From assembly GCA_030180135.1 (NCBI GenBank), contig CM058230.1, forward strand, positions 102,663,503 to 102,727,502: a stretch of DNA of 64,000 bases. The letters are read 5' to 3'. A model generated the notes under the pieces. That model saw only the letters and a program-made list of their open reading frames with translations. It had not been told where the DNA came from and searched no databases. Below, in pieces: positions 10,501 through 21,480 of this stretch (position 1 is its first letter; each line of letters opens with the position of its first letter). Both the position numbers and the translations under genes were made by a program. The DNA comes from Orychophragmus violaceus. Lineage: Eukaryota > Streptophyta > Magnoliopsida > Brassicales > Brassicaceae.

Positions 10501-11470
10501 TACTGTTTCTTAGTGCCTGCATATTAGTACAAATATGAGCACCGCAGCCGGTATCCAATACCCACGAAGTAGAACTAGAAGATATAACATTAAGTTCGAT
10601 AACATAAATACCTGAGTCAGACGCTTCATACGTCTTCTTCAGCTTCTTGTAATCTTCCATGAATTTCTTGCTGTCGCTCTTCCAATGCCCTAACTGCTTG
10701 CAGTAGTTGCACTTATCCTCAGGAGAAGGCCCGGATTTGAGCTTCGGCTTGGGCTTGTCCTGACTCTCAGTCTGGACAACTTGGGCCTTTCCCTTATCCT
10801 TCTTAGGTTTCTTGAACCTTTTACCCCCTTGTACCATCAGTACACTGGGAGTTGCCTTCTTGAGATTCGGCTCTGCTGTCTTCAGCATGCCGTGCAACTC
10901 AGTCAATGTCTTAGTCATGTTTTGCATGTTGTAGTTCATGATGAACTGATCAAAACACGACGGCAAAGACTGCAGAATCATGTCAGTGGCTAGCTCCTGG
11001 CTAATGGCACAGTCCAATTTCCCCAGGTTATCAATGTAACCCATCATTTTAAGGACATGAGGACTTATTGGACTGTCCTTAGCCAGCTTGCAATCCATGA
11101 GATATTTAACCGTCTGGTATCTCTCTGTGCGAGCTTGCTCCTGAAACAAAGCTTTCAGGCTGTTAATCATCTCAATGGGTGACATCACGTTCTCATATTG
11201 CTTCTGCAGCTCAGAGTTCATAGTCACCAGCATTAGACAATTAACATCTTTGACATCAGCTGAATGCTTATCCCAAGCATTCTTTTCTGTCTGCGGGGCA
11301 TTGGAACGTGGCCTCTCGGTGAGAACTCTTTCAAGGACATATTCCTTGTTCTCCTGCCTGAGAACTATTCTCAGGTTCCGATACCATTCCAAGAAATTAT
11401 ATCCATTTAACTTGTCCTTCTCAAGGACGGATCTTAGTGAGAAAGTGTTGATGTGAGTTGAGACAGACAT
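7508..11470 (-). pseudogene. Copia-2 gag-pol polyprotein, one internal stop
   Basis: One frame of 1320 codons with a single TAA at 9710-9712, inside the integrase between the second aspartate and the glutamate. Copia-1 has a glutamine codon there, so a C-to-T change is likely. Gag, protease (DTGCGAH), integrase, reverse transcriptase (YVDD) and RNase H (FTDAS) are all recognisable. The gag zinc knuckle near 10670-10713 reads C-x2-C-x4-H-x4-S, so the fourth zinc ligand is lost. Copia-1 keeps cysteine there. One codon is also missing in RNase H near 8031 relative to Copia-1. Confidence 0.95.
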
Positions 11471-12730
11471 AGCTGTAATTAAAAGAGGTAGAGGTTTTAG
11501 TTATAATGCTCAAGGAAATGAGAATTCTTATCTAATAAGAAAAACTCGCATTGTATTCAAAACTATGTTTCCTCACATGAATACAATGAGCCAAGATCCA
11601 TACTTCACCAAAATCTGAGTGGGCAACTTGCCATCACCCAAACTTTAGTTATATAGGTAAGCAAATCATTGCTAATTGTACCCAGTACAACTCTTGGTCG
11701 TAGATGAGACAAACTATGTCTAATCTACTATGATGTCTCTAGGCCTAGAACTTCTGACAGCCCAGTCAAGTAAAACCAATCTCTTCTGTCTTGTGATCAC
11801 TAATAGTTGCACTGCAAATCTATCAATGATCACCTGCATTACTCATGTTGCTGTGGATACCAAGGACTCCAAGGATATCCAACAACAACACTAGTCTTGA
11901 CAGTAGACAAGATCGGGCAAGACATCAAAATCACTTGATATTTGGTTGAGGAAAATAATTATTTAATCTTGATGTATATCCAATATACATTCAAGAAGTT
12001 ATTAATTTAATTAAAACATTTAGTTTTATTAATTTTAGGTTCAACTAGAACTTTAAGATTAAATTTGGTCTGGTATATGCAAATTTATGGTCCAACCAAT
12101 AATTCTGCGAATGGTGTGTCGATCGACGCCAACCATTGGCATCGGTCGACACAACATAATTTAAACCGGTCTTCGATAACCGGTCAAACCGGATCGAATT
12201 TCATTAACCGATTCAATCTAATTGAACCGGTTCGGTTTAACGGTCCATGTCGATCGTCACACAACTCTGTGTCGATCGACATTTCCAAACCAGAACCAAT
12301 TTGTTAATTAAAATTAACCAAGCTAGATAACCGGTTCAATCCAATTGAACCGATCTATCTAATCGCATTGCCTGTGTCGACCGACACACCCATTGTATCG
12401 ATCGACACAGCAGGATTACGGGTACTCGATCTCAGATCGAAACCCTAAAATTATTTACGAGTTTTCGCTCTGTGTCGACCGACACACGCTTTGTGTCGAT
12501 CGATACTCTGCGACAAACCCTAAAAATTTTATGAGTTATTTCGCGGCGTGTCGACCGACACACGCTTAGTGTCGATCGACACAGTGCGATTTCAACAGTT
12601 TCATCGTTTTCAACAGGCACATAATCCGAGATTAACACTTTGAAAACATGATTTAGCATGCAATATTCAGTTTAACAACATCAGTTTTCGAATTAATTGC
12701 ATCAGATTCAATAGTCTAAACCCTAACAAC
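11471..12730 (-). other. Copia-2 5' leader (untranslated)
   Basis: About 1260 bases between the primer-binding site and the gag start. The part next to gag matches the Copia-1 leader. The part next to the primer-binding site (12115-12590) holds five pairs of palindromes, with 8-base cores starting at 12119/12142, 12250/12272, 12377/12398, 12475/12496 and 12551/12572. Around the last two pairs the DNA is a tandem repeat of about 76 bp that includes AAACCCTAAAA. No reading frame of note. Confidence 0.7.
12115..12590. repeat. Cluster of five paired TCGATCGA-type palindromes in Copia-2 leader
   Basis: Each half is a variant of TGTGTCGATCGACACA. The two halves of a pair are 23, 22, 21, 21 and 21 bp apart, core to core. 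Distances between pairs vary (about 76-131 bp), so the fixed spacing is a property of the pair, not of an ordinary tandem array. The same pairs occur in Athila and in Copia-3. Confidence 0.8.
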
Positions 12731-12742
12731 GCTCTGATACCA
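12731..12742 (-). promoter_or_regulatory. Primer-binding site of Copia-2 (initiator tRNA-Met)
   Basis: TGGTATCAGAGC on the minus strand, separated from the 5' LTR end by one base. This is the usual plant Copia primer-binding site, complementary to the 3' end of initiator methionine tRNA. It fixes the 5' LTR boundary. Confidence 0.93.
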
Positions 12743-12743
12743 C

Positions 12744-13385
12744 TGTTGGATCTCCTATGATCTAGGGTTTGATATATTGAAATTTAACCAACCTCGTTCT
12801 TACCTTGTACTGGCAGCGAAATGAAATGGTGAACGAGATTAGTTGAGCAACGCAGGTGCCTTGCCTCTACCAGATACACACGCACACAAGCTGGAAACGG
12901 GATGCTAGTGTCGGATCAATGGGAATCCTCTGTTTCTGGTGTTTCTGCTCTTCTCACTGAGAAAAACTCGACGGCTCACATTTTTAGGTCGAAACCTTTT
13001 AGTTTCATTCGACCTAAAACATACTTAACGGGCCAGACTTGTTTAAGTCTTAATTTCGAAAAGCCCTTTCGAAACCCGAACTGTGTCGACCGACACACAA
13101 GCTGTGTCGATCGACACAACACCATTATCTCGATAATAATGTGTATCCAATACACATTAATATGATCATTACCATAATGATCATTCCCATGTCTTAGCTT
13201 CCAGTTTGCTTAGGTGTGTGACCCTATAGGATCATATAATACTGGCAGTAAGTATACAACTTACAGATTGCAAGAGGCTTCTATCAAAACATTGCAACCT
13301 CCCAGTATTATACGAATGTCTGATCTCGACACACAACTATCATCAGGAGTGAGTACAAGTGTGATTTCAAGACACTATCCCAACA
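12744..13385 (-). repeat. 5' LTR of Copia-2
   Basis: 642 bp, nearly identical to 6035-6676. Contains the palindrome pair with cores at 13086 and 13107 and the LTR three-way-junction fold. Flanked on the right by the AAACG target duplication at 13386-13390. Confidence 0.95.
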
Positions 13386-13499
13386 AAACGGTCCTCCCGA
13401 TTCGAACGAACTGAAATGATCGTCCCAAAGAAAGAGATCCAGAATGATCTTTCCAAAAAAATACAATTCTTCTAAACCTTATACGGATTAAAAAGAATC

Positions 13500-14033
13500 G
13501 GGGGGGCTACCCCACCCCTCAAGCAAAATAACGAGGTCAAGACAGCTATTCAAGCATGCAACCTCTACACACACTCCAAATCGGATCTTTGTAAGTTTAC
13601 TTTGATTCGTTCTCATACTTAATGCTTCTCTTTTCAATTCAGCGATTAAGCCTGAATCTTACATCACGAAGTAGTCGCGCCTCAGACTATTCCTGGCAAA
13701 GAGCTCGAGCTCAAATGCAATTGACTTAAAAGTTCGCAAAGAACTACCTAAGGCAATTCAAGACAAGTTATCTGCTCGATTCCTCTGGAGAAGTTCGAAT
13801 CGCCACAACGGTTCGAATTTTATGTTAAGGCATAAAAACAATAAAATCTATGCTAAGGCATGAAAGATTTAAAAAGCAATTCATAAAAAAAAGGGACTCA
13901 ATGTCCTCGAGTTCGAACGAAAGCCCACTAAGGGTAACACCAGAAACAAAAAGAAAAGCCCCCTAGGGCAACAAAAGTCTGGAAACAAATCAAAAGCCCA
14001 CTTGGGCAACAACGAATAAAGAAGGAAGAAGGA
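13500..14033. other. Gypsy-2a spacer without recognised gene
   Basis: AT-rich internal spacer between the decayed repeat array and the end of the antisense gene. I see short homopolymers and no convincing coding sequence. Confidence 0.5.
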
Positions 14034-16525
14034 CTAGAACTGCTTGGAAGGAGAGGAAGCTTCGTCTTGATCCTCCATCTGGTCATCAGTCGCCCTGTCC
14101 TCCTCAAGTCGACCCTCGACCTCGTCGCTAACACGCGAACTAACTCCGGTCGGAAGGTTTGATCCATATTGATCAAGACGAGCGGCCGCCTGGTTCAAAG
14201 GGCGCGCCAAGACCACGGAATCGTCCGACATCACCGGCAACTTAAGTTTGCCGATACTGAAGTCCGACACCGATGCGGCATTCATATCCTCCTTGGCCAA
14301 CCTTTTCTTCTCGGCCAAGTCCATCACCTCCTTGGTCAGATCAAGTTCGCCATAGGCGAACTCAGCGATAAGCGCAATATTGGCCAAAGCCTCCTGAAGC
14401 CTCATCTCGGCACTCACAGCGACCTTCCTTTGGCTCTCCTTCGCCGCGATCCCCTCGAGGATCCTGAGGTATTCACCGTTCAGCCCCTTCCTAGCCTCAT
14501 GAGCCGCCACCTTGACGTCAAACTCTCGGTCGGCAAGAGCCTTGTCCAGGTCGCCCTGACATTGCACGGCCTGCACATCCGCAACCCGACCTGCCTCAAT
14601 AGCGGTTCGACTCGCTTCCTCCGCGACCGAAGCCCGAGCCAAGGCACCTTGCAACTGCGCATCCAGGTCACCCGCCTTTTTCGTAGCTCTTCCTCCCGAG
14701 CCAAGGCCCCCTGCAACTGCGCTCTCAGGTCCCTAACCGTCTTCTCGACGGTATCGAGATCACTCGCCTGCGGCACCTCCCGCAGCTCTCGTTCAGCCCT
14801 AGCCGCAAACCTGTTCACAGCCTCCAAGGCCTACAAAAAAACGAAAAGTGAGCATAAAACATATCAAAAAGCGAAGGAAGAAAATCGTCACCTTCCCAGA
14901 AGCCGCCATCATCTCGGTGTAAACGTCACCGAGAGCCATATCCCCGACAGTCGGGAGCTGAACACCTGAGGGCTTAAAATGCCTCAGCAGATAGGTCACA
15001 CCCGTCGGGTCATCCGCAATCGGACAATCCTTCTGGTGCCTGAAGCGCTAGTTGAAAGACCTGGAGGACCCGGAAGAGGCAGGTCGAGCCTCAACACTCT
15101 GGTTTGATCTCCTCGAGCTCACCTCCGCGTCAGTCCTTTGACGCTTCACTGCCGGGGGAGGAGGGTCGCTCCGGCCACGGCCGTTTGATCTCCTCGAACC
15201 ATTCGACCGGGAGTTGCGCAAAACAGGCTCCCCAGACGGGACCCGAACCGGTCCCTGAACAGGAGGAAAATCCTCCACCACCGCATTAGCCTCTCCGGAC
15301 CCTGCGGGCTTGGGGAGAGAAACCTGAGCGGGGTTCGGAGGCGGAATTGGAGGAGGAGGAGGAGGAGGCCCCTCGTCCATGGCAAAAAGAAGGGCGTTGC
15401 TCAAGTCCCCAGCCTTCATTTTCTTTTCCAGATCAACGGGGTCCTTCCCGTTCCGACGGCTGCTAGATCTTCGCGACATCTTTTCAAGAGAAGGGGTGCT
15501 TGTAGTAGAACTGTCGTCTGAAACAGGTCGATCTGCAAAAAAAAAATAGACTCGGGTCAGCCCAGCAAACGGAGGGCATATGGCGCGATGACTCTCAGAC
15601 GGACTAACCAGAACACTTACTCTCTCCAGTATGCTCGACGATCTAACGCGGATCCCGAACGATTCGAGTCGAAGTGGGCTGGCAAGGGAGGCGTGATTCG
15701 TCTCACGAAAGACGAGGTTGGTACGAAGGAGGTTGTCGGGCCGAAGGACCTAAAGCAGCTCGGATTCGCTGGTCCGTAAAGTTACACCAGCGGATATCTC
15801 CTCTCCGAAGGCGAGCTATCAAACTCGATGTATCTGGATTCGAGGATGGTGACTCAAGAGCCTCTGCAAAGAAACCAAAAAGATTTTTAGCAGATGGCTC
15901 GATGTCGATAGAAAATATCGAAGCAACCAGAGAAACCAATAAACCCTATAAGCTAACCAACGCTGGTTGCCCATCTTGTCGGGATAACCGAATAATCGAA
16001 ATCCTCAACCGAGTGATGACTGATCCTGAAGTAAAAATATTTACTCTTCCATACATCCCTAGTCGGGATCTCGTCAAGGACTTTTCCATGGCGAGGAGAG
16101 AGGTAGTAGGTCCCGGGAAAACGAGTATTATGTTTTACCGAGCAAACCCTCATTAACTCCTCGACCCCGAAGTTGATACCCTCCTCGACGGCTCTGACCC
16201 CGAGCCCGATGACGTACCGAACAAAGTTTTGGGTCATCTGATGAAAGGCCAGCTGAAGCTTGACCAAAACCCATGAGATAATGCGAGGGATTGGGAAAAA
16301 CAATCCGCATTTATCGAAATAGGTATAAGAGGCACAGCAATGGTCCTCGATAACGGTTTCTGGGGACATTCCCGCCGATGGGATAAGTATCTCCACCTCC
16401 GGCGGAATCCGGCATTTCACCCGCAACTTCTGTATGTGGTCGGCAGTCAAACTGGACGGTGGATGGGGACCAATCGGCCCCGCCGCCACGGTTAAACTTG
16501 CCTTGACCGCACTCTTTCGAACCAT
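14034..16525 (-). pseudogene. Antisense accessory gene of Gypsy-2a (gypsy-type transposon domain plus coiled coil)
   Basis: Lies antisense to the element and appears multi-exon. Exon 1 (16525 down to about 15955) encodes a domain resembling the Pfam 'putative gypsy type transposon' family (PF04195, from memory), with VRYVIGLGVRA and EELMRVCSV. A splice donor follows. Further coding pieces lie near 15850-15700, 15479-15048 (Ser/Pro-rich, with VKRQRTDAE as a possible nuclear signal) and 14999-14830. The last piece, 14827-14034, is a long coiled coil ending in an acidic tail. A frameshift near 14670 breaks the coiled coil, so this copy is probably dead. The same gene in the same relative place occurs in Gypsy-2b (33834-36154). 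Function unknown; such accessory frames are known from the Tat lineage. Confidence 0.75.
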
Positions 16526-16529
16526 GATA

Positions 16530-17089
16530 GTTCGATGTATCGGAAATTTCTTTCGAGGAAAGAGGAAAAACGAAATCTCCAGAGAGAGAAAGTCTCAGAA
16601 CGACGAAAAAGAGAATACGAGCGAGAGGCAAGAAGAGGATATAATGAGGGAGGAGAAGTTACCTTGACGATTCGTAGTGTGAGCAGTAATGGGAATCGTG
16701 CTAGGTAACTTCCCTTTTTAAACTACCCCGTGCTCGAGATCCGTGGGATTTTTGGTATCCCACAATCCCAACCGCTCGATTCGAAATTTGTAAATGATTA
16801 CGAAAAAGATCGAGACAGTTGTGATCCTTCGGGCCTTTGCGATCTCAACCGTTGATACAAGATCTAGGAGCAGGAGAAAATGCTTGACGATCGAGTCATG
16901 CTCACCGTGGTAACGGACGCGCCATGAATGGGCTGATCCAACCCACGCGCCAAATCTTGGCCACTCATAACCGTTAGATTAAAACAAGATCCACGGACGA
17001 GACGAAAGTAATCATTAGGTTTTCGATACCAAAAACACGCACGCGTCTTCCCGAGAACGTCCACCGCCCATTAACCTCGACTTCTCGAA
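16530..17089. other. Gypsy-2a region between antisense gene and 3' LTR
   Basis: Expected promoter side of the antisense gene: on the minus strand it lies just upstream of the first exon. I see no further reading frame of note. It matches the equivalent part of Gypsy-2b (about 33260-33830) in position. Confidence 0.45.
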
Positions 17090-17110
17090 ATCAATGGGCT
17101 GGGGGGCTAT
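17090..17110 (+). promoter_or_regulatory. Polypurine tract of Gypsy-2a
   Basis: AATGGGCTGGGGGGCTAT ends directly at the LTR start TGTTGG (17111). The reverse complement is present at the matching boundary of Gypsy-2b (33253-33275). Confidence 0.8.
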
Positions 17111-17646
17111 TGTTGGTACTGGATTTCCCTCTAGGAAATCCGGCCCATTAACAGATAATACAAAGATCCGTAATTACAAGCCCGTTCTAGAATCAAAGAT
17201 AAAGAGGAGAGCCGACTCCTTTGTTGGGCCCAAGCGAATAAACGCCCTGACAAGGCCCGGACGATGCCGAAGCCGGAGACAATCGAGCTCGAGCTCGGCA
17301 GAAGATGACGTGGAGATAGAGCAACTCGGTCTTCGCCAGTCCAACTGATCCACACAAATCTCGGAGATCGTTACAACGGCGAGGACGAAATATCGGGACC
17401 AGAAGATCAAAGTCGAGACTATTTAAAGAAGAAGTGGCGATTCATTCGAGATATTCCAACCCTGACCAAGAACACTTCGACTAGATAGCTCGATTTCATA
17501 CTTTGTACTCTCTTTTCGATTGTGTTTGTTCTATCTCGACGATTAATCTCAATAAAGTCTTTGATTCATAGGAAACTATACCATTTATATATCCTAAAGT
17601 CCAAATCCACGAATACAAATTCTTAGTGTGAATCCCGGATCTCACA
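17111..17646 (+). repeat. 3' LTR of Gypsy-2a (536 bp)
   Basis: Starts TGTTGGTACTGG and ends CGGATCTCACA. Clearly the same family as the two Gypsy-2b LTRs (538-539 bp) but in the opposite orientation and more diverged from them. The base after its end belongs to Athila reverse transcriptase sequence. Confidence 0.92.
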
Positions 17647-18203
17647 ATAAACACCTCCATAAAGTCCTCAATCATATCAGTAAAAATGGACATCATACAT
17701 CTCTGGAAGGTGGCTGGTGCATTACAAAGTCCAAAAGGCATTATGCGGTATGCAAAAGTGCCTTATTGACATGTTAAAGTAGTCTTCCCCTTATCCTCTG
17801 GATGGATAGGAATCTGAAAGAATCCAGAATACCCATTGAGGAAGATATAGTAAGGGTGATTAGCTAACTCCTCCAGCATCTGATCGATAAAAGGCAAGGG
17901 GAAATGATCCTTCCTGGTCGCAGCATTAAGCTTCTTGTAGTCTATGCGCATCCGATGTCCAGTCACAGTCCTTGTAGGAATCAGCTCATTGTTCTCATTC
18001 TTCACTACTGTAACAACTCCTTTTTTAGGTACTACATGAACTTGACTAACCCAATCGCTTTTAGAAATCGGATAGATGATCCCAGCATCCAGTAGCTTCA
18101 TAATCTCCTTCTTTACTACCTCCTTCAGATTAAGATTCAGCCTCCTATGATGCTCAACAAATGTCTTAGTCTCATCCTCAAGATGTATCTTATGCATGCA
18201 CAA
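17647..18203 (-). pseudogene. Athila reverse transcriptase, N-terminal part
   Basis: Recognisable blocks in order: DAGIIYPISKSDWVSQVH, VPKKGG-like VPKKGV, RIDYKKLNAATRKDHFPLPF, an FLNGYSGFFQIPI block where FLDGYSG is usual, and MPFGLCNAPATFQRCM. A stop and frameshift separate the last block from the rest near 17760. The sequence ends before the catalytic DD motif, because Gypsy-2a inserted at 17647. Not functional. Confidence 0.85.
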
Positions 18204-18423
18204 CTCTGGAGAGATACCTGAAATGTCATCAAGAGAATAGCCAAGAGCCTTGCGATACTTGCGCAGCTTTCTTAGCAGTAAAGTGAGTTATGCGTTGTTC
18301 AAATAAGCATTAACAAAATCACTGGATAGGTTGAATTGGGTCCAAGAAATGCGTACCTTAGCCCGGATGGAAGTTGTTTCAGCTCAATTTTTGGGGCTTT
18401 TTCCTGCCCAGTCGCTCACGACT

Positions 18424-18460
18424 TGCGTCGATCGATGCAGGGGTGGTGTCAATCGATGCA
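18424..18460. repeat. Palindrome pair inside Athila coding region
   Basis: Cores at 18428 and 18449, exactly 21 bp apart. In the Athila coding strand the pair reads as a short peptide repeat (ASID, three other residues, ASID). 21 bp equals seven codons, so the pair keeps the frame. Confidence 0.75.
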
Positions 18461-18817
18461 AGGGCTCGGCAGTCACATCCAGCTGCATCACTTGCTCTGT
18501 ATAATCCCTTAGCCTCGCATAGAAAATTGCAGGATCTTCTTATAGATGCTCTAGTTCCAATACTGAGCTTAGCAGAGCTCTTTCCAGTGGATCTCCAGCA
18601 TGTGTCTTATGAAAGAAATCCGCAGCCAAATCACTGAGTGTATCAACATAGAAGGTCTATCCGCCGATGGTTGGTCTCTTCACCAGCTTGTCCATATCAA
18701 AGCTCATCTTTAAATCACCCACATTCAGAATTAACGTCCCCTTCTTATAGTCAATCATAGCACCAGCAGTAACCAAGAATGGTCTACCCAAAATCAGTGG
18801 ATCCTTTGGTTCCTCTC

Positions 18818-19249
18818 CTACTGCAGAACCACAAAGTCAGTAGGAATCACACAGTCACCAATCTTGATTGGCACATCTTCCAACACTCCTTTGGGAATCC
18901 TGATTGTTATGTCAGCTAGGACTAATGAGATCCTAGTAGGCATAAAGTCTGTCATCCCAAGCCTCTGAGCAACAGAGAAAGGTATAAGGTTCATACTGGA
19001 ACCAAGATCACACAGAGATCTCTCAAATATGTCCATATAGATATCACAGTCTAACACAAAGCTCCCTGGATCCTTCAACTTCTCAGGAGTTTTATCCTGA
19101 ATCACATTACTGCACACTTCTGAGATCATCATCACACTCTGCTCATCAGTCATGTTACCATCAAGCATGTCCTTAAGGCATCTCTTCGTCACATGAGTGG
19201 TCTTCAGAGCACTAATCAAAGGCACTTCAATCAATACCTTTTTCATCAT
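18818..19249 (-). pseudogene. Athila aspartic protease region
   Basis: Contains CDLGSSMNLIPFSVAQRLG, where the retroviral-type protease active site D-L/T-G-S/A is kept as DLGSS, preceded by a conserved Athila stretch around CSNVIQDKTPEKLKDPGSF. The part between this and reverse transcriptase (18204-18817) is open in fragments only, with a palindrome pair in it. Catalytic aspartate present; surrounding frames broken. Confidence 0.8.
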
Positions 19250-19263
19250 CTCCTTGTATTTGT

Positions 19264-21265
19264 TCAGCTGCAGCTCGTACTTAGACTTCTTTGGGTTCTT
19301 AGAAAGGGAACCTTAGGCTTATACACCCTCTCATCAGCTTTCTTCAGCTTTTCTGCATTTGAACTCTCGGGAGTCGCTTTGCATCGATCTACATCAGTGT
19401 TGCCTCGATCGATGCTAGGCAATTTTGTAATGACTTCTGCATCGAGCTTTTGCTCATTATCCTCGTTCACGATCTGCGTCGATCGATGCTTTGTTGCGTC
19501 GGTCGATGCATTACGAAACTCACAGATCTCTTCTTTTATTTCCTCAATCTCAACAATTTCCTCCAAACTGAACTGCTTTTTCTGAGAAGGAATGACCTCC
19601 TTACCACTTCTCAACGTGATTGCATTACACTGATACTTAGGATTAGCATTAGTTCGTCCCGGGAGAGATTCATCTTGCCTCTTAACAGACCCAACAGTTT
19701 GTGCAACTTGAACATCCAACTTCTTCACATGAGTACTCAAGGCATTTATCTTCATTGAGATCACAGTACATAGCATTTATATTCCCATTGAAGTCCACTG
19801 TACTCTTCTGTTTTCCTTCCAGAAGCTGCTCCAACAGTCCCATCATCTTATCACTCTACTCATTTTGAGGAGGAGCAGGTTGATATGACGAAGATCCATA
19901 GTTCCTAGTGAAGCTGTTAGTGTTGTTTCTAGGGATGCTAGAATTCTGATAAGGCTTCTGCACCTGAGGCTTAGGAGTGTAACCAGAGAAGTTTTGATTA
20001 CCTGTGAAGGTACTCCTCTGACCCATTCCATTGTAGCCACCTCTGCCTTGCTGATTTCCAAATCTGTTCCCCTGAAAGCCAGTCCCACCAACATAGTTCA
20101 CATCCTCTTCTTTCTAGCCTTCATCAGCCTCAAATTCTTCAACATCCTGAGCAAAGTGAACGCTCTTCTTCCCAATCAGAAGGCTATGAACAGAGTCAAT
20201 CTTGTTCTTCATCTCAGTTATCTGTGAGCTATCAGATTTTCCTCCAAACTTCTTCCTCTCCATATCAGCATTCTTGACACTATTACTAGTCACCAAGTTA
20301 TCAATCAGCTCATTTGCTTCCTCTGGAGACTTAATGTTGAAGTTCCCATTGCTTGCAGCATCTAGAGCCATCTGATACCACAAATCAATTCCTCTGAAGA
20401 AAATGCCCAACAGCGGAACCTCAGAGAAACTATGGTGAGTAAAATCTCTCTGGTACATCCTGAATCTTACCCAAGCCATTTTCAGAGGCTCTATAGATCT
20501 ATGCTTGAAGGTCAAGAGATCCTGTCTAAGCTGATCAGATCTAGCATCATCATAGAAATGTCGCAGGAACTTCTTCTTCACTGCATCCCAAGTAGTCAGA
20601 GTTCCAGGTGAAATTTGATTCAGCCAATTAGCAGCTTCTCATCCAAGAGAGTGAGGAAAAAGCTTGCAGTGTAAGTAGTCATAGTTCACTCCATTGTGCT
20701 TCATTCCATTAACTAGAGACTCAAAGTCCTCTATGTGATCCATAGGCTGCTCATGTGGTAATCCATGAAAGAGATGCTGTCCCACAAGCGTGTAATATGA
20801 AGTCTTCAACTTGAAATTATTCCGCAGAAACGCAGAAGGCACGATCGCAGACCTATTAGCGTAGAACTCATCGGGTCTATTGTAATCTCCTAGTGTCCTC
20901 CTAACATGAGGCTATGGTGCTCTAGGTGGTGCTTCAGCTCGTGGATTCTCTTGTCCACCTTGAGCTTCTTGCTCAGGTTGAACAATTTGTTGTTCAATCA
21001 CATTACCTTCAGCATCAATCCTCTGTCCCTGAGCATTATAAGGATTGTTCTGCAAATCCCTTAGAACACCTTCCACATCTCGTATCAAAATCAAAGGCGC
21101 AATGTTCACGTTAGCCATCTTAGCTGGTATTTGAGCTTTCTTGTTTGTTCTTTCCAACCTTGCAAGTTCCTCAAGTCTGAGATTCACAAGTTTCTTGTCC
21201 AGATTACTTCTGGTCGCGCGATTAGGCATAAACCGTCGGCAATCGTCAAGCGTCGATCGATGCAC
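19264..21265 (-). pseudogene. Athila gag, broken into several frames
   Basis: Gag-like pieces in order from the right. The N-terminal part at 20912-21265 has a Gln/Glu-rich stretch. 20639-20842 has HGLPHEQPMDHIEDFESLV, typical of plant Gypsy gag. 20114-20581 has the gag core (KKKFLRHFYDDARSDQLRQD). 19264-20101 is low complexity, leading towards protease. Stops at about 20110 and 20640 and a frameshift near 19776-19860 break the frame. Two palindrome pairs (cores 19384/19405 and 19479/19499) lie inside the coding region. Probably not translated as one protein now. Confidence 0.78.
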
Positions 21266-21340
21266 AAGACCGCGTCGATCATTTCAGTATGATTTCGCCT
21301 TGTGTCGATCGATTCAAAGGATGTGTCGATCGATGCAAAG
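21250..21340. repeat. Two palindrome pairs in the Athila gag start and leader
   Basis: Cores at 21253/21275 (22 bp) and 21305/21326 (21 bp). Each half is a TCGATCGA variant flanked by TGY/CGC on one side and TGCA-like bases on the other. They flank the apparent gag start at 21265. Confidence 0.75.
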
Positions 21341-21456
21341 CGTCAAACCTGAAACATGCAAAGATAGAAAGAAAAACAGAAAAATTAGTAGCCAAAAACA
21401 AAAACGAAAAACCTAGTCTAAACTCTAAATTCAAATCTATCGAAGACGTAAAAGAG

Positions 21457-21474
21457 TCCCCGGCAACGGCGCCA
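21457..21474 (-). promoter_or_regulatory. Primer-binding site of Athila (tRNA-Asp)
   Basis: Reads TGGCGCCGTTGCCGGGGA on the minus strand, the standard 18-base plant Gypsy primer-binding site complementary to the 3' end of tRNA-Asp. Six bases separate it from the LTR. Confidence 0.92.
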
Positions 21475-21480
21475 AAAACT

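Larger units (their letters stand above)
6035..13385 (-). mobile_element. Copia-2: complete LTR retrotransposon (7351 bp)
   Basis: Complete Ty1/copia element on the minus strand with 642-bp LTRs at both ends, a 5-bp target duplication AAACG, a primer-binding site (12731-12742), a polypurine tract (6678-6687) and a gag-pol frame broken by one stop. The LTRs differ by about 7 of 642 positions by eye (roughly 1.1 percent), so insertion is recent. It shares domain order and untranslated-region structure with Copia-1. Unlike Copia-1, it carries many paired TCGATCGA motifs, one pair per LTR and five in the leader. Confidence 0.97.
5863..17646 (+). mobile_element. Gypsy-2a: 3' part of a Tat-like Gypsy element, interrupted by Copia-2
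   Basis: Element-specific pieces are 5863-6034 and 13391-17646; 6035-13385 is the nested Copia-2. From left to right they hold a degenerate spacer repeat, a multi-exon gene on the opposite strand (14034-16525), a polypurine tract and the 3' LTR (17111-17646). The gag-pol part should lie left of the window, beyond Copia-1. The layout and LTR match Gypsy-2b at 32714-43781, which is in the opposite orientation. The right end abuts Athila reverse transcriptase sequence, so this copy inserted into Athila. Confidence 0.85.

Noticed and set aside
12115..12590. Repeated palindromes considered as a CRISPR array
   Set aside because: Units are not regularly spaced with unique spacers, they also occur in LTRs and coding sequence, and this is plant nuclear DNA.
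15048..15479. Independent Pro/Ser-rich protein gene on the minus strand
   Set aside because: Matches in position and composition the middle exon of the antisense gene in Gypsy-2b, so it is an exon of that gene.
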